From: Leptolyngbya sp. SIO1E4
GTDB lineage: Bacteria; Cyanobacteriota; Cyanobacteriia; Phormidesmidales; Phormidesmidaceae
NCBI GenBank assembly: GCA_010672825.2
Contig: JAAHFU020000003.1
Location: 930,001-994,000, forward strand
Direction: 5' to 3'
Length of the DNA: 64,000 bases
A program made the position numbers and the translations under genes. This document shows positions 33,270 to 42,376 of the stretch, in pieces. The notes beneath the pieces are model-generated. The model saw only the letters and a list, made by a program, of their open reading frames with translations, did not search any database and was not told where the DNA came from. Within the stretch, counting starts at the first letter, position 1; every line of letters begins with the position of its first letter.

Positions 33270-34532
33270 TCAGCGATTGCCTATCAGCCCTTCGCTGCCA
33301 ATCCATAAAACGCGAACCTGAGACCCTGCCTCAATTTCAGTGACGCCAATGGGCACGACCGCTAACCCTTGAGTGCCCATGATATTGATCAAGTTGCCGG
33401 AGCTGTGGCTGCCCTGTGACAGGCTAAATTCTAGCCCGGTGGGGGTGGTGTGCAGCTGGCCCCATAAGTAGGTTTCGCGTCTGCCACCGGCTTTAAGGGC
33501 ATGGCGCGATCGCGCAGTGACAAATGTAGGCTGCCAGTTATCGGCTCGCCCCGATAGCTTCTTGAGGGCAGGGGCCACAAATCGCCAAAAACTCACCAAT
33601 GCCGACACCGGATTCCCCGGTAGCCCAAAGTACAGTAGGGGCGGCGTCCGACCTGGAATCGTCGCAACCGTCAACGGTTTCCCCGGCTTCACTGCCACAG
33701 AACGAATCTGTAGCGTTGCCCCCAAATCGCTCAAGATTTTATCGACATAGTCATAATCCCCCACGGACACGCCCCCCGAAGACAGAACCATATCCGCCTG
33801 TTCCATGGCCTGCTCGATCGCCTGCTGCAGCTGGACCGGGTCATCCGGCACAATGCCCTGGCAAAGGGGCACTGCTCCCATCTGCTGCACTAACGCAGCC
33901 AGTGCATATTGATTAGAGTCTACGATTTGCCCCGGCTGCAGTGGCTGATCGGGCAGTACCAGTTCATCCCCCGTAGACAGGATCGCGACCCGAGGTCGTC
34001 GATACACCTGCAACTCCGGACGTTGAGCCGCCGCCAGCACAGCAATCTCAGGCGGGGTGAGTTCATAGCCTGTGGACAGCAGTCGTTCTCCCGATTGCAG
34101 AAATGCCCCCTGCTCTCGAATAAAGGCTCTGGGTTCGGGGGCCACGAGAATTTGCACACGATCGCCCGTGCGACGGGTATTTTCTTGAATCACAATGGTG
34201 TCTGCACCAGGAGGCACCATTGACCCGGTCAAAATACGAGCGGTCTGCCCGGCAGCCACCGTTTGTTGCGGAGGCTTACCGGCAGGAATCTCTTCAATCA
34301 CGGTTAGCTCTACCGGCGTTTCTGAAGAAGCCCCTTGTACATCCTCATAGCGAACGGCATAGCCATCCATGGCCGAATTATCCCAGTGGGGAAAATTTAG
34401 CGGACTAATAACAGATTCCGCCAGAATACGCCCCGTTGCATCCAGCAAAGAAACCGTTTCTAGATCGCGGCGAGAGTCGAGCGGCACGACCAAATCGAGA
34501 ATTTGAGTGGTGGCGGTATCAGCAGGAATCAT
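33270..34532 (-). CDS. moeA: Molybdopterin molybdenumtransferase MoeA
   Basis: 420 residues. It inserts molybdate into adenylated molybdopterin in the last step of molybdenum cofactor synthesis. Domain order: MoeA_N (1-165; PHWDNSAMDGYAVR and ILTGSMVPPGADTIV), the MoCF-biosynthesis domain (about 170-320; VAILSTGDEL, LSSGGVSVGDYDYV, KPGKPLTVATI, YFGLPGNPVSALVSFW), and a C-terminal beta domain (about 340-415). Length is normal. It is probably co-transcribed with the small gene 30 nt upstream. No other Moco genes are in the window. Confidence 0.95.
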   Translation of the reverse strand: MIPADTATTQILDLVVPLDSRRDLETVSLLDATGRILAESVISPLNFPHWDNSAMDGYAVRYEDVQGASSETPVELTVIEEIPAGKPPQQTVAAGQTARILTGSMVPPGADTIVIQENTRRTGDRVQILVAPEPRAFIREQGAFLQSGERLLSTGYELTPPEIAVLAAAQRPELQVYRRPRVAILSTGDELVLPDQPLQPGQIVDSNQYALAALVQQMGAVPLCQGIVPDDPVQLQQAIEQAMEQADMVLSSGGVSVGDYDYVDKILSDLGATLQIRSVAVKPGKPLTVATIPGRTPPLLYFGLPGNPVSALVSFWRFVAPALKKLSGRADNWQPTFVTARSRHALKAGGRRETYLWGQLHTTPTGLEFSLSQGSHSSGNLINIMGTQGLAVVPIGVTEIEAGSQVRVLWIGSEGLIGNR

Positions 34533-34562
34533 CAGAACCCATTGCAGTCCTCTTTCGTCATC

Positions 34563-34793
34563 CTACAGCGGTTTCTGGCCTGGGGGTGCACCCTGACTTG
34601 TGGTTTTCTGAGGAGACACCTCGGGCATCGCCAACTGGGTAACCCGTACACACAATTGAATATGACGCGGCCAGTTCGGCTGCCGAATCCAGGCGCGATC
34701 GCTTTTGCAGTGCATCACCAAAAAGTCGGGCACATGGAAGGGTTGCCGCTTTAACCGCACCGATACCCCAGGACGCACAAGCAAAGAAGGCAT
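34563..34793 (-). CDS. Small conserved-looking protein upstream of moeA (76 aa)
   Basis: The start ATG 34793 is chosen because GAGGTG lies 6-7 nt before it; the frame extends to 34826 without support. It begins MPSLLVRPGVSVRLKRQPFH, a compact beta-like domain, with RQPNWPRHIQLCVRVTQL near the middle and a Pro/Gln-rich tail. It looks like a short cyanobacterial hypothetical family but I cannot name it. It ends 30 nt before moeA on the same strand. Confidence 0.6.
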   Translation of the reverse strand: MPSLLVRPGVSVRLKRQPFHVPDFLVMHCKSDRAWIRQPNWPRHIQLCVRVTQLAMPEVSPQKTTSQGAPPGQKPL

Positions 34794-34834
34794 GACACAC
34801 CTCAGTTCAGTGACCTTGGTCGGCATTCTAGCAT

Positions 34835-34862
34835 CCTGAATAGTTTATTTGTACTATTCAGG
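34835..34862 (-). repeat. Dyad element, copy 2 (CCTGAATAGT...ACTATTCAGG)
   Basis: CCTGAATAGT (34835-34844) and ACTATTCAGG (34853-34862) form a perfect 10-bp stem with an 8-nt loop. It is the inverse of the element at 28994-29020. It lies just upstream of the start of the small-gene/moeA unit, as copy 1 lies just upstream of the glyoxalase-like gene, so both could be binding sites of one regulator. Confidence 0.65.
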
Positions 34863-35009
34863 ATATCCCTTAACGTTTAGCGCGCAGCAGGGGGGTAGGG
34901 GGTAGAGGGGACGGTGTCTTGCCACAGCGTCATTAGCCATCAGCCATCAATTTCTGATTTGTGACGTCCGCCCCTGCCCAGGTTTGCACGCGCAAGTCAG
35001 ATGCTTGCT

Positions 35010-35192
35010 TCAATGGCGTTTTCGAGCTTTCCAGGTTCCTCCGTAGGTATAGTGGGGGTTATTTTGCTGAACCGTTGGCCAGCAGCGATCGCACACGAAC
35101 TGCCAGTGTCCAGACGGGTCAAGCTGTACGCGATAGAGAACCGAGGCTTGGGTGCCGCAGCGATCGCAGGCTTTTTCACGGATTCGTCTCAT
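35010..35192 (-). CDS. Small zinc-ribbon protein (60 aa)
   Basis: Begins MRRIREKACDRCGTQ and has two CxxC pairs (ACDRCG and VCDRCW) 20 residues apart, a classic zinc-ribbon layout, then a basic tail ending KARKRH. ATG 35192 is preferred over upstream in-frame starts, whose added sequence is hydrophobic and unconvincing. Such short zinc ribbons are common in cyanobacteria with unknown roles, often nucleic-acid or ribosome associated. Confidence 0.7.
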   Translation of the reverse strand: MRRIREKACDRCGTQASVLYRVQLDPSGHWQFVCDRCWPTVQQNNPHYTYGGTWKARKRH

Positions 35193-35955
35193 CCTGTCAA
35201 TAGTTGTCTTTGAAAGATAGAAAAGTGACTTTACAAGAATCTGGATGCAATTTTGAATGCTTACCAACTGCCATCTTTAACTGAAACTAACAAAGCTGCT
35301 TCAAGGTTTTCTTCGTAAATCAACTGCTCAAAAAGTAAATTCCGTAATCAAAGATCGGCTAGTTCATTAGAACTATTCAAAAACGACATTGCGCAACTAG
35401 TGGATTAAAACTGTTAATATCTCACCTACAATCTATACAATTTCTGAAATAAAAAATTCAAGAGAGGTTTCCGGAAAAATTACACATTCCTTAAATGAGA
35501 AGCCTCTGTTAAGAATTCGTATAGTTATCAACATCCATCAAGGCATCTTGCTAAATTTGCAATGAAGTTTAGGCTGTATTGCATTAAAGCAATACTCCAG
35601 TACTCATACTGAAGATGACAGTCAGTCAGTTTTAAACTGAGATGAATTTTTGGATTGTGGTCTGTATTAATTCAGGAACGATAAGTTCAGGGCGTGCGTC
35701 TCCATATAGGTGAAAGCTGTATGGCACTTTCACATAGTGAACGTAGAGCTAGTTAGGTGCTCATTTACCTCTAGTTAGGATATTTAAGCAATTCAAGGTG
35801 TTGGGACTGTTGTTAGTGACCGGAACTAACAACATAACAAGCTTGCAAAATTCATTTGCAACTTCTTAGAGAGATCTAAGATTTTAAGAGGGGTATGTCT
35901 ACCTCAACCGTTGAAGGATGTATCTACCTCAACCGTTGAGTGTAGGATCACTGCA
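35193..35955. other. AT-rich gene-poor region
   Basis: About 0.76 kb, low GC and no convincing gene. It contains TAGTTCATTAGAACTA (35362-35377, a 6-bp dyad with 4-nt loop) and a 16-bp direct repeat CTACCTCAACCGTTGA (35899-35914, 35924-35939) just ahead of the small secreted-type ORF. Base composition is lower in GC than the metE-moeA block, which together with the following kinase region may indicate a different origin. Confidence 0.45.
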
Positions 35956-36174
35956 ATGAAGACCTTTCTCAAAATACCAGTAACACGTTTCTCAAAGTTC
36001 AGTCCGATAACTTTAGCTTTCACTCTTTTCACTTTTCTTGCATCTTTCCAAGGTGATATTTACGGCAGTTTAGCTGAATATGTTCCAACACAAGATTCAG
36101 GAAGGCCACCTATTCCGCCAACAATTGCTAAATTTGATCTAGAAGTTAATTCGACTCAGTTTGTATCTCTTTGA
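35956..36174 (+). CDS. Small exported or membrane-anchored peptide (72 aa)
   Basis: Begins MKTFLKIPVTRF, followed by a hydrophobic helix (about residues 18-32) and a soluble tail with TQDSGRPPIPPTIAKFDLEV. This reads as a signal peptide or anchor plus a short periplasmic segment. Its 3' end overlaps the convergent CHASE2 kinase gene by 29 nt, and a strong hairpin inside the kinase gene (36209-36239) could terminate it. It could be a ligand or accessory factor for the kinase, but that is only positional inference. Confidence 0.45.
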   Translation: MKTFLKIPVTRFSKFSPITLAFTLFTFLASFQGDIYGSLAEYVPTQDSGRPPIPPTIAKFDLEVNSTQFVSL

Positions 36175-38119
36175 GTAAGTTTTTATTTTGAATTTGCCAC
36201 TTTAGACTACAACAAGTTCCTTCACCAGGAACTTGTTGTCGATTGAACTTACCATTTAATTTCTCTGCTAATTTCAAAGCATGCTTTGTTCCTTCACCTT
36301 GCCCACTACTTGGAAACCTAATATTTCCATTATCTTGGACGGTCAATGTATAACAACTTTGGCAGTATTTTCCTGTAACTATGAGTGATGTGGCGGCAAA
36401 TGAATGTTTACCGACATTGCAAATAGCTTCTTCTAAATATCTGCATAACTCTCTTTTCTGCTCAAAATCTATATTCTCTGAAGAGATTTCATCAAATGAG
36501 CGAACTTTGATATTGATTTTCTTGAAGGCCGAGAAACCACGTTCCAGTGTTTTGCTGTAAACTTGGTGAAAAAGTTCATGCAATTCATTATTAAGATCCA
36601 ATTTCTCTCCATTCTTCAAATACAGACTTTTATCGTAAGTCAGCTCCTCTTCCTTTAAGCAATCACCAATCTTCCGAACATCTTGACTAAGATCTTCTAA
36701 CTCCTTTTCAACAGAAAAACTACCTTTCTGACTATTTCTGATATTGTTTAAAATAATGGATATTTTTTGCAGTGGGCCATTGTGAATAATATTAAACGTT
36801 CTTTCAATCACTTTTCTCCGCTCTTCTACACGTATTAAGCTCTGATCTAATTCATGCTGCGCCTGAACCAATTCATATTGTGCCTGAATTAATTCATACC
36901 GTGCTTTATCTTCCAATGATTTATATTGATAGAAAAATAATGAATAAACAGGGTAATTTAAAGTAATTATGGTTATTACTGGAACTATAATCAGCCAAAA
37001 TCCATAAATCAAAAGAATAATATAGCTAACTGCTAAAAACAGCAAAATCATCAGGATCGATACCATTAAAAATTTTAGTGGTTGAGAATTTTTGATCAAA
37101 GGCCATATAACGATTATGGTCCCGAAAGCCGATATAAAAATATATTCATAAAATCCTTTCCAGCTCTTAATCAATAATCTATTGTCTAAGACGGCACTAA
37201 TAATTTGACTAGTGAAATGGGCTTGCATGTCCAATCCATCCATTAGTCTAGAGTCAATATCTCTACCAGAGCCTAAAGGTGTATTTAAACTAATTCGTCT
37301 TTTTGGATCAGTGACACCAATTATAACAATCTTGTTTTCAATATCTGAAGCTTCGAATTTTTTGTTTTTGAAGTCTCCCAGTGTAACTTTTTTGAATGGT
37401 GATTCCCCAGATCTATAATTCACTAAAGTTTGAATGCCACCATTATCTACACGGATATACCCTCCAGTATTTGGATATACTCTAGGAATTTCAATGTCCC
37501 CAAATCGCATTGCAGTTTTATCAGATCTGCCATTCTCTAAGATGTAACCTTTTTCTTCAAGATATAATTTTGCTAAAAGCAAGGAAAAAGAAAATTTAAA
37601 GCCACTTTCATCCTGGAAATCTTCTGATCCAAGAATCGAACGTCTGATGTGTAAGTCCTGATCTGGTAAAACATCTACAAACCCAACTCTTTCAGACTCA
37701 ATTTCAGGTAATGGGTAGATGAATGGAGGAAGGAATTTTTCTGCGACGATGATGTTTTTCTGGCTTGCCAACAAATTGTTTAATTCTTCACTAGATTCAT
37801 CAGAATTGCTTATTAAGTCAGTCAATACGTTAAATCCTATGATAGCAGGCTTATGTTCTTGAACTTGATTGACTAAATCAATTAGTTCTTTTGAAGGAAT
37901 TTGGGGGGATTTTCCAATATCTAAATTATCATTTCCATCTATGTCAATCAGAAATATGCGATCGTCTTGGTGTTCTGACACACGTAGTTTAAGCATTAAG
38001 TCAAAGTAAAAAAATTCCAGAGGTTCTAGTAAACCTAGGAGACGTGAAAATAAAACAATAAAGATAACGAAGAATCCAGGCAAAATCCTAAAAGCTAAAT
38101 TATTCCTTTCTAATGACAT
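36146..38119 (-). CDS. CHASE2-domain sensor histidine kinase
   Basis: About 657 residues. A first transmembrane helix near 15-35 is followed by an extracytoplasmic CHASE2 domain (about 50-330; RIFLIDIDGNDN at the start and IVIIGVTDPKRRISLNTPLG near the end). Three closely spaced transmembrane helices (about 335-405) lead to a short coiled coil with QAQYELVQAQHELDQ repeats. The dimerisation/phosphoacceptor box is IHNGPLQKISIILNNIR, followed by an HATPase_c domain with N-box EEAICNVGKHS and VQDNGN. The NarL-type arrangement fits its LuxR-type partner. The ATG at 38119 overlaps the regulator's end by 20 nt, so the pair is coupled. Confidence 0.88.
   Translation of the reverse strand: MSLERNNLAFRILPGFFVIFIVLFSRLLGLLEPLEFFYFDLMLKLRVSEHQDDRIFLIDIDGNDNLDIGKSPQIPSKELIDLVNQVQEHKPAIIGFNVLTDLISNSDESSEELNNLLASQKNIIVAEKFLPPFIYPLPEIESERVGFVDVLPDQDLHIRRSILGSEDFQDESGFKFSFSLLLAKLYLEEKGYILENGRSDKTAMRFGDIEIPRVYPNTGGYIRVDNGGIQTLVNYRSGESPFKKVTLGDFKNKKFEASDIENKIVIIGVTDPKRRISLNTPLGSGRDIDSRLMDGLDMQAHFTSQIISAVLDNRLLIKSWKGFYEYIFISAFGTIIVIWPLIKNSQPLKFLMVSILMILLFLAVSYIILLIYGFWLIIVPVITIITLNYPVYSLFFYQYKSLEDKARYELIQAQYELVQAQHELDQSLIRVEERRKVIERTFNIIHNGPLQKISIILNNIRNSQKGSFSVEKELEDLSQDVRKIGDCLKEEELTYDKSLYLKNGEKLDLNNELHELFHQVYSKTLERGFSAFKKINIKVRSFDEISSENIDFEQKRELCRYLEEAICNVGKHSFAATSLIVTGKYCQSCYTLTVQDNGNIRFPSSGQGEGTKHALKLAEKLNGKFNRQQVPGEGTCCSLKWQIQNKNLLKEIQTESN
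36209..36239. terminator. 12-bp perfect hairpin inside the kinase 3' end
   Basis: ACAACAAGTTCC (36209-36220) and GGAACTTGTTGT (36228-36239) are exact inverses with a 7-nt loop. It is within the kinase coding sequence but 35 nt downstream of the stop of the convergent small ORF, so it may be that gene's terminator. No T run follows. Confidence 0.45.
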
Positions 38120-38804
38120 CTTCAATAAGCCCCATCTTTCTAGCTTCAATTCCAGTCTGAATACGCAGATTTATTTGTCCACCATAATCTTCAGGGTAAA
38201 TGCCTAATGCATCTTGTAGCTTATTGAAATACAGGCGAACAGTTCGAGTAGAGATAGACATTTTCTCTGCAATCGCTTTATCTTGTAAACCATGTTCAAA
38301 TGCCAACTTTAGAACCTGTAGCCACTCAGGTCTAAGTTCAATTCCAGCTCTAATTCCTTTAACATCCTTCGTATGAGTAATACCTTGAAGCGCCCATCTC
38401 ACTCTCATTATCATTTCCGCTGCAGGAAGATTTTTGTCGACCACAGTGAATCCACCAGCATGACGTTCAATCCTACTGACAATCATGATCAATCTCTGAA
38501 TGTAGCTACTAAGAACAGTCACGTTTAAATCTTCAGTTTGTTCCATTAGTTGTTTGAGCAAACTGAGCCCTATTTCTGTCTTTGCATGACCTCCCTCTGT
38601 TGAGGGAATTGAGAGATCAAGCAGGAGTAAATCAGGTTGATTGTTTTTTATCCTTGCAAGTGCAAGTTCTGCTGAGGAAGCAGTTTCAATATCTGAATCA
38701 GGAAAACTTTCTTGTAATTCAGAGACAGTTCCTTTCAGAACCGTTGCATGATCATCAACAATAAGGAATTTAAGCTGTGAAAACTTTGGTAGATCTTGTC
38801 CCAT
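38100..38804 (-). CDS. Response regulator with LuxR/NarL-type HTH
   Basis: 234 residues. The receiver domain covers about 10-130: LKFLIVDDHATVLKGTV has the acidic pocket, LLLLDLSIPS the phosphoacceptor Asp, and VVDKNLPA the conserved Lys. A NarL/FixJ-type DNA-binding domain follows (about 160-215; EHGLQDKAIAEKMSISTRTV). Encoded directly upstream of and overlapping the CHASE2 kinase, it should be that kinase's target and a transcription regulator. Targets are unknown. Confidence 0.92.
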   Translation of the reverse strand: MGQDLPKFSQLKFLIVDDHATVLKGTVSELQESFPDSDIETASSAELALARIKNNQPDLLLLDLSIPSTEGGHAKTEIGLSLLKQLMEQTEDLNVTVLSSYIQRLIMIVSRIERHAGGFTVVDKNLPAAEMIMRVRWALQGITHTKDVKGIRAGIELRPEWLQVLKLAFEHGLQDKAIAEKMSISTRTVRLYFNKLQDALGIYPEDYGGQINLRIQTGIEARKMGLIEDVIRKE

Positions 38805-39378
38805 TATGCGATTTCAGGAATGTAGGTTTTATTTACCATACGAATTTTCATTGCAAAACAGGAGCGTTGATAAACGCCCTTTGTTGCACATGAAAACACC
38901 CTGAATCCATAAGAAACTGACGCCTACTTTTCAGAGAAACCTGAGTTAGTAAGCGATACTGAGATGCTTTAAATAAATGTTGGGTAAGTCTGCCCCAAAT
39001 ATGTTGATACGATGAAGAACCTTGCCGCATCTTAGCTCACGTGATCTCTGAATGAGAACCTCTATTACCAAATATGTTCAGTATTTTTACGAGGTTGTAA
39101 CGTGGATGCAGTTTCAAGGGGTAGACTTGTCTGGCATCAAAATCCTTCAGCGAATCCGAGAAAGCTCCGAAGGGAGAGGGTTTGGAGAGTTTTTGGCATT
39201 TTGTGTCACATGCGATCTTTTGCTGCCAGATCTTTGGGTTGCCTAAAAGTGCAGATACTATATCCGTAATCGGCAGGTGCCATTTCCAGTGCTTGCACTG
39301 AAACCTACATAAAGGGTTCATGAAGACTCCGTGATTGCTCCCCTAGCATCAGCACATAGTCATTAGGGATATCTTTCT
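38805..39378. other. Intergenic region upstream of the response regulator and NfeD-like gene
   Basis: 574 bp with no supported gene. It is moderately AT-rich and separates divergent transcription units, so both promoters should be here. No repeat copy recognised. Confidence 0.4.
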
Positions 39379-39630
39379 ATGAGCCTTACTACATTTTTGG
39401 AGAACTCAAAGGGACGCTCCTTCAGCAATTTTGGTCGAGTTGAGCGAACAATTAACGGATATTATCCTGGCCGAGTCTACTTCAAAGCAACTTATTGGCC
39501 TGCCAGGCTACAACAACCCCAGGAAACTTGCAAGCTCTCTCCAGGGAGTTGGGTGAGAGTAATGGGAAGAGAGGGTTTAACGCTACTAGTATCCCCAGTT
39601 CAGGACACCTCGTTGTCTACACATGTGTGA
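39379..39630 (+). CDS. Small NfeD-like OB-fold protein (83 aa)
   Basis: The pattern GRVERTINGYYPGRVYFKAT, then WPARL, then LSPGSWVRVMGREGLTLLV and SPV matches the C-terminal OB-fold domain of NfeD proteins (Gly-Val, Gly-Arg-Val, W-x-A, G-x-x-V-x-V, L-x-V spacing). It stands alone without the membrane part of NfeD. Family members work near stomatin/flotillin-like membrane proteins; no such gene is nearby. The ribosome-binding site is weak. Confidence 0.65.
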   Translation: MSLTTFLENSKGRSFSNFGRVERTINGYYPGRVYFKATYWPARLQQPQETCKLSPGSWVRVMGREGLTLLVSPVQDTSLSTHV

Positions 39631-39968
39631 AGTTGGACGTGTGTGAAATTGGATTAGTGCCAAATGTCTCCTTTTAAGGAAACTTATGAAGAGTCGAAAA
39701 ATGAATTTTTGGATCTCAGATATTTTGACACAGGCTGAGATTCTACAGCCGATTGTTTCGGATTAGGTTGATGTTGGGCTGATTGAAATAAACAATTAAG
39801 GTGTTTTATTAAAAGTTGATGCCTTAAATCGACCCAATCCTCCCTGCAATTCCAAGTTGGTTTGTTTTAACACAGAATAAAGCGAAATAATTCAAGACAG
39901 CAACTGCATGCTTAATACAGATGCATAGGTCTAGCAGAGGATGAAAAATAGGGACTTCTTAAAGGTTG
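39631..39968. other. Intergenic region between the NfeD-like gene and the WD40 gene
   Basis: 338 bp, AT-rich. No gene, repeat copy or clear terminator recognised. Confidence 0.4.
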
Positions 39969-40988
39969 CTAGCGAGTCCAGATTTTGATTTGCCCATCCC
40001 AGTCACCGCTCACCAGTGTGCGACTATCTGGGGCAAAGGCAACTGACCAAACCCAGCTCTTGTGCCCCTCTAGCACACCGACCAGCCGACCCGTCTCAAT
40101 GTGCCACAGGCGAATGGTTTTATCATGGCTGGCCGTGGCCAATAACTCGCCATCGGGGCTAAAGGTGACACAGTTGATGGAGGCGGGGTGGGCGCGAAAC
40201 TGCGTAATCTGGCGCCCGCTATTGAGTTTCCAGAAACGTACTGTGCAGTCAGCCCCCGCACTGGCCAAGAGCCAGTTATTAGGGCTCACCGCCACAGAAT
40301 GCACTTCCGCCGTGTGCCCTTCTAGCACATGGTTAGTGCCCTTGCCTCGCAGGCGATGAATGCGGATTTGGGCATCCTGACTGCCGCTGACCAGGGTTGA
40401 CCCATCTGGACTCACCGCGATCGCGCAGACCCAATGACGATGCCCCGTCAAGGTTTTAAGGGGGGTTGACGTGCCCACTTTCCAAACCCGCACCGTGGTG
40501 TCTTGGCTACCACTCAATAGATAGCGACCGTCTGCACTAAACGTTACGGCCCTGACCCAGTCGGTATGCCCAGTTAAGACATCAACCAGGTTGCCTGTCG
40601 CCACTTCCCAGAGGCGAATCGTGTTGTCGTTGGTAGCACTGGCCAGAAGCTTGCTATCCGGGCTAAAGGCAATGCAGCGGACCCAGGCAGTATGGTCGGT
40701 TAATCTGGCAATCTGTTTGCCCTCCGGAAATGTCCAGAGGGCAACTGTTTTATCCCCACTACCACTGGCCAGGTATCGCCCATCTGGACTCACCGCAACC
40801 GTGCGCACCCAACTACTATGACCTGCCAGCGTTTTCATACAGCGCCATCCTCCTGCTTGGGGCAGAGAATCTCTTGAAGCCTGAAAGGTGGATGCTGCTG
40901 ATACGCGCCTTAGAGGCAGCGCTGAGTTAACACGACAACGATGGGAGTCGAGCATGGGATTCGGCAAAAGCATGGCAGGCGAGTTCAT
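39969..40988 (-). CDS. Seven-repeat WD40 protein
   Basis: 339 residues: a 45-residue unstructured N-terminus and then seven WD40 repeats of about 42 residues. Each runs from a GH-type turn (AGHSSWVRTV, TDHTAWVRCI, TGHTDWVRAV, TGHRHWVCAI, EGHTAEVHSV, RAHPASINCV, EGHKSWVWSV) to a WD-like end such as IRLWEV or IKIWTR. Seven blades make one complete propeller, a protein-protein interaction platform. No signal peptide or enzymatic domain is present. It stands alone, so its partner is unknown. Confidence 0.93.
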   Translation of the reverse strand: MNSPAMLLPNPMLDSHRCRVNSALPLRRVSAASTFQASRDSLPQAGGWRCMKTLAGHSSWVRTVAVSPDGRYLASGSGDKTVALWTFPEGKQIARLTDHTAWVRCIAFSPDSKLLASATNDNTIRLWEVATGNLVDVLTGHTDWVRAVTFSADGRYLLSGSQDTTVRVWKVGTSTPLKTLTGHRHWVCAIAVSPDGSTLVSGSQDAQIRIHRLRGKGTNHVLEGHTAEVHSVAVSPNNWLLASAGADCTVRFWKLNSGRQITQFRAHPASINCVTFSPDGELLATASHDKTIRLWHIETGRLVGVLEGHKSWVWSVAFAPDSRTLVSGDWDGQIKIWTR

Positions 40989-41073
40989 TGCAGTCAGTAG
41001 TCACACCCAGTGGTCGGCAAATCCACTTGCGTGAGAGTGACTACAGAGCGGGTAGAAGCAATTCCGTGAATAG

Positions 41074-42264
41074 TTAGGCAATGCTACCGCGCTTGCGGGC
41101 TTCTTTGTACGAGGTGCCCACGTTTTGCAGCCCCGCACGAATCATTTCTCGTTCTAGCAAGGCAAAGAAGCGAGTGCGATCGCCGCCTCTGACCACCGCC
41201 TGATTGTGAGCTTCAGCTAAGGCAACAGGATAGCCATATCCCTTTTGTACCTGCGTAACCACCATATGTAGAGCGGCATCCCGCAGGGTCGGCTCTGTTG
41301 CAACCCACCCGGGCATTTCGACGCGAGCCACCTCAGTTCCTACATGGACATAGCAAAAATACACCTGATGTTGCCCATAGTTCTCTAAAATGCTGGCAGA
41401 ACTGCGCCACAGGGGGCCTCGCTGGCCAGGGTCTAACCGTGTAGCCCAGAGGGTGGCATCCCGCAGCGGATCACAGACCTGGCAAGGCGCATTCTCAGTT
41501 TTGCCCGGGCAGTGGGTCAGGCAGTCAGGGGCGTCAAAGGGGCAACTCTGCAGGCGCAAAAAGTTCAAGGCTTCTCCACTGCGGGAGGCACTGACATAAC
41601 CCACCAGGGGAATTCCCGCTGCTTGCAAACCATCCCAAGCAGCCAGAATCGGCGGCAAAATGCGATCGCGGGCCTCTAACGGCAGATCTTCTAAAAACCA
41701 ATAGATCAAGGAGCCATCAGTCAGGGCCAGGGTAGGGCAAGGGGGTGCAGCCGCAGCCGCTGATACGGAAAGCGCTAACTCTGCCAGCGCTTCCGCCTCA
41801 GACACCGTGCGGCGATACCCCATCCATTCCTCTATGCGAATGCCCCACTGGCGTGAAACGTAGAGGTCTTCAGGCCGGTAAACCACCTCCGGCAGACTAT
41901 CCAATAGAGGATAGCGATGCTGCCCATAATGCAGTACCACCCGCCCAACATTTAGCAAATAGCAGTAGGCAATTTCGTGATGACTGGGGGAAATTTGAGA
42001 ACCATCCGTTGCCAACACAGTATGTGCCTCAGGAGCCACCTGGAGCGCAATGCGAGTATCCAGAGGCTCCACAGGGCAGGCGATCGCAAAAGGAATGCGA
42101 TCGCGCCAGGTTTCCAATGCCGTCACCAACGCCGCTTGATCAGCTTGGGCCTGAACCATCAGATCATTCGCCAATGCCACCCGACGACTCGCCGCCGCCG
42201 CCTCTTGACTCAAATGGGTGCTGATACCCTGCATTTGCCGAGCCAGCTTCATCAAATCCAACAT
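41074..42264 (-). CDS. nurA: NurA-domain nuclease with a Cys-rich insert
   Basis: 396 residues. NurA is a Mn-dependent single- and double-strand nuclease that works with the HerA helicase in DNA end processing. Active-site motifs are LATDGSQISPSHH (Asp87), ALTDGSLIYW (Asp183) and, near the end, the EAHN segment (His353) before the C-terminal helix. Between residues 241 and 264 is a cysteine cluster with spacing C-x6-C-x3-C-x8-C-x2-C, which could bind zinc or an Fe-S cluster. No herA gene is in the window. The length is within the range for bacterial NurA-domain proteins. Confidence 0.88.
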   Translation of the reverse strand: MLDLMKLARQMQGISTHLSQEAAAASRRVALANDLMVQAQADQAALVTALETWRDRIPFAIACPVEPLDTRIALQVAPEAHTVLATDGSQISPSHHEIAYCYLLNVGRVVLHYGQHRYPLLDSLPEVVYRPEDLYVSRQWGIRIEEWMGYRRTVSEAEALAELALSVSAAAAAPPCPTLALTDGSLIYWFLEDLPLEARDRILPPILAAWDGLQAAGIPLVGYVSASRSGEALNFLRLQSCPFDAPDCLTHCPGKTENAPCQVCDPLRDATLWATRLDPGQRGPLWRSSASILENYGQHQVYFCYVHVGTEVARVEMPGWVATEPTLRDAALHMVVTQVQKGYGYPVALAEAHNQAVVRGGDRTRFFALLEREMIRAGLQNVGTSYKEARKRGSIA

Positions 42265-42376
42265 AGTTGCATGTCCATGTTGCGCAGCACAGAGAGTAGA
42301 AGTCGCCAGTAACCCAGCCCCTCTCCGTCTCTCCCCCCAATCCCCTAATCCTCTCTCCCCCTAATCCCCTTACTCC

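Noticed and set aside
35362-35377. TAGTTCATTAGAACTA dyad as a possible LexA box
   Set aside because: The half-sites are GTTC/GAAC in the wrong order for the LexA boxes I know and no SOS gene is near.
42300-42376. C-rich stretch after nurA start as another copy of the heptamer repeat
   Set aside because: It is rich in CCCCTAATCC-type units but lacks the conserved flanks of the repeat family; only compositional similarity.
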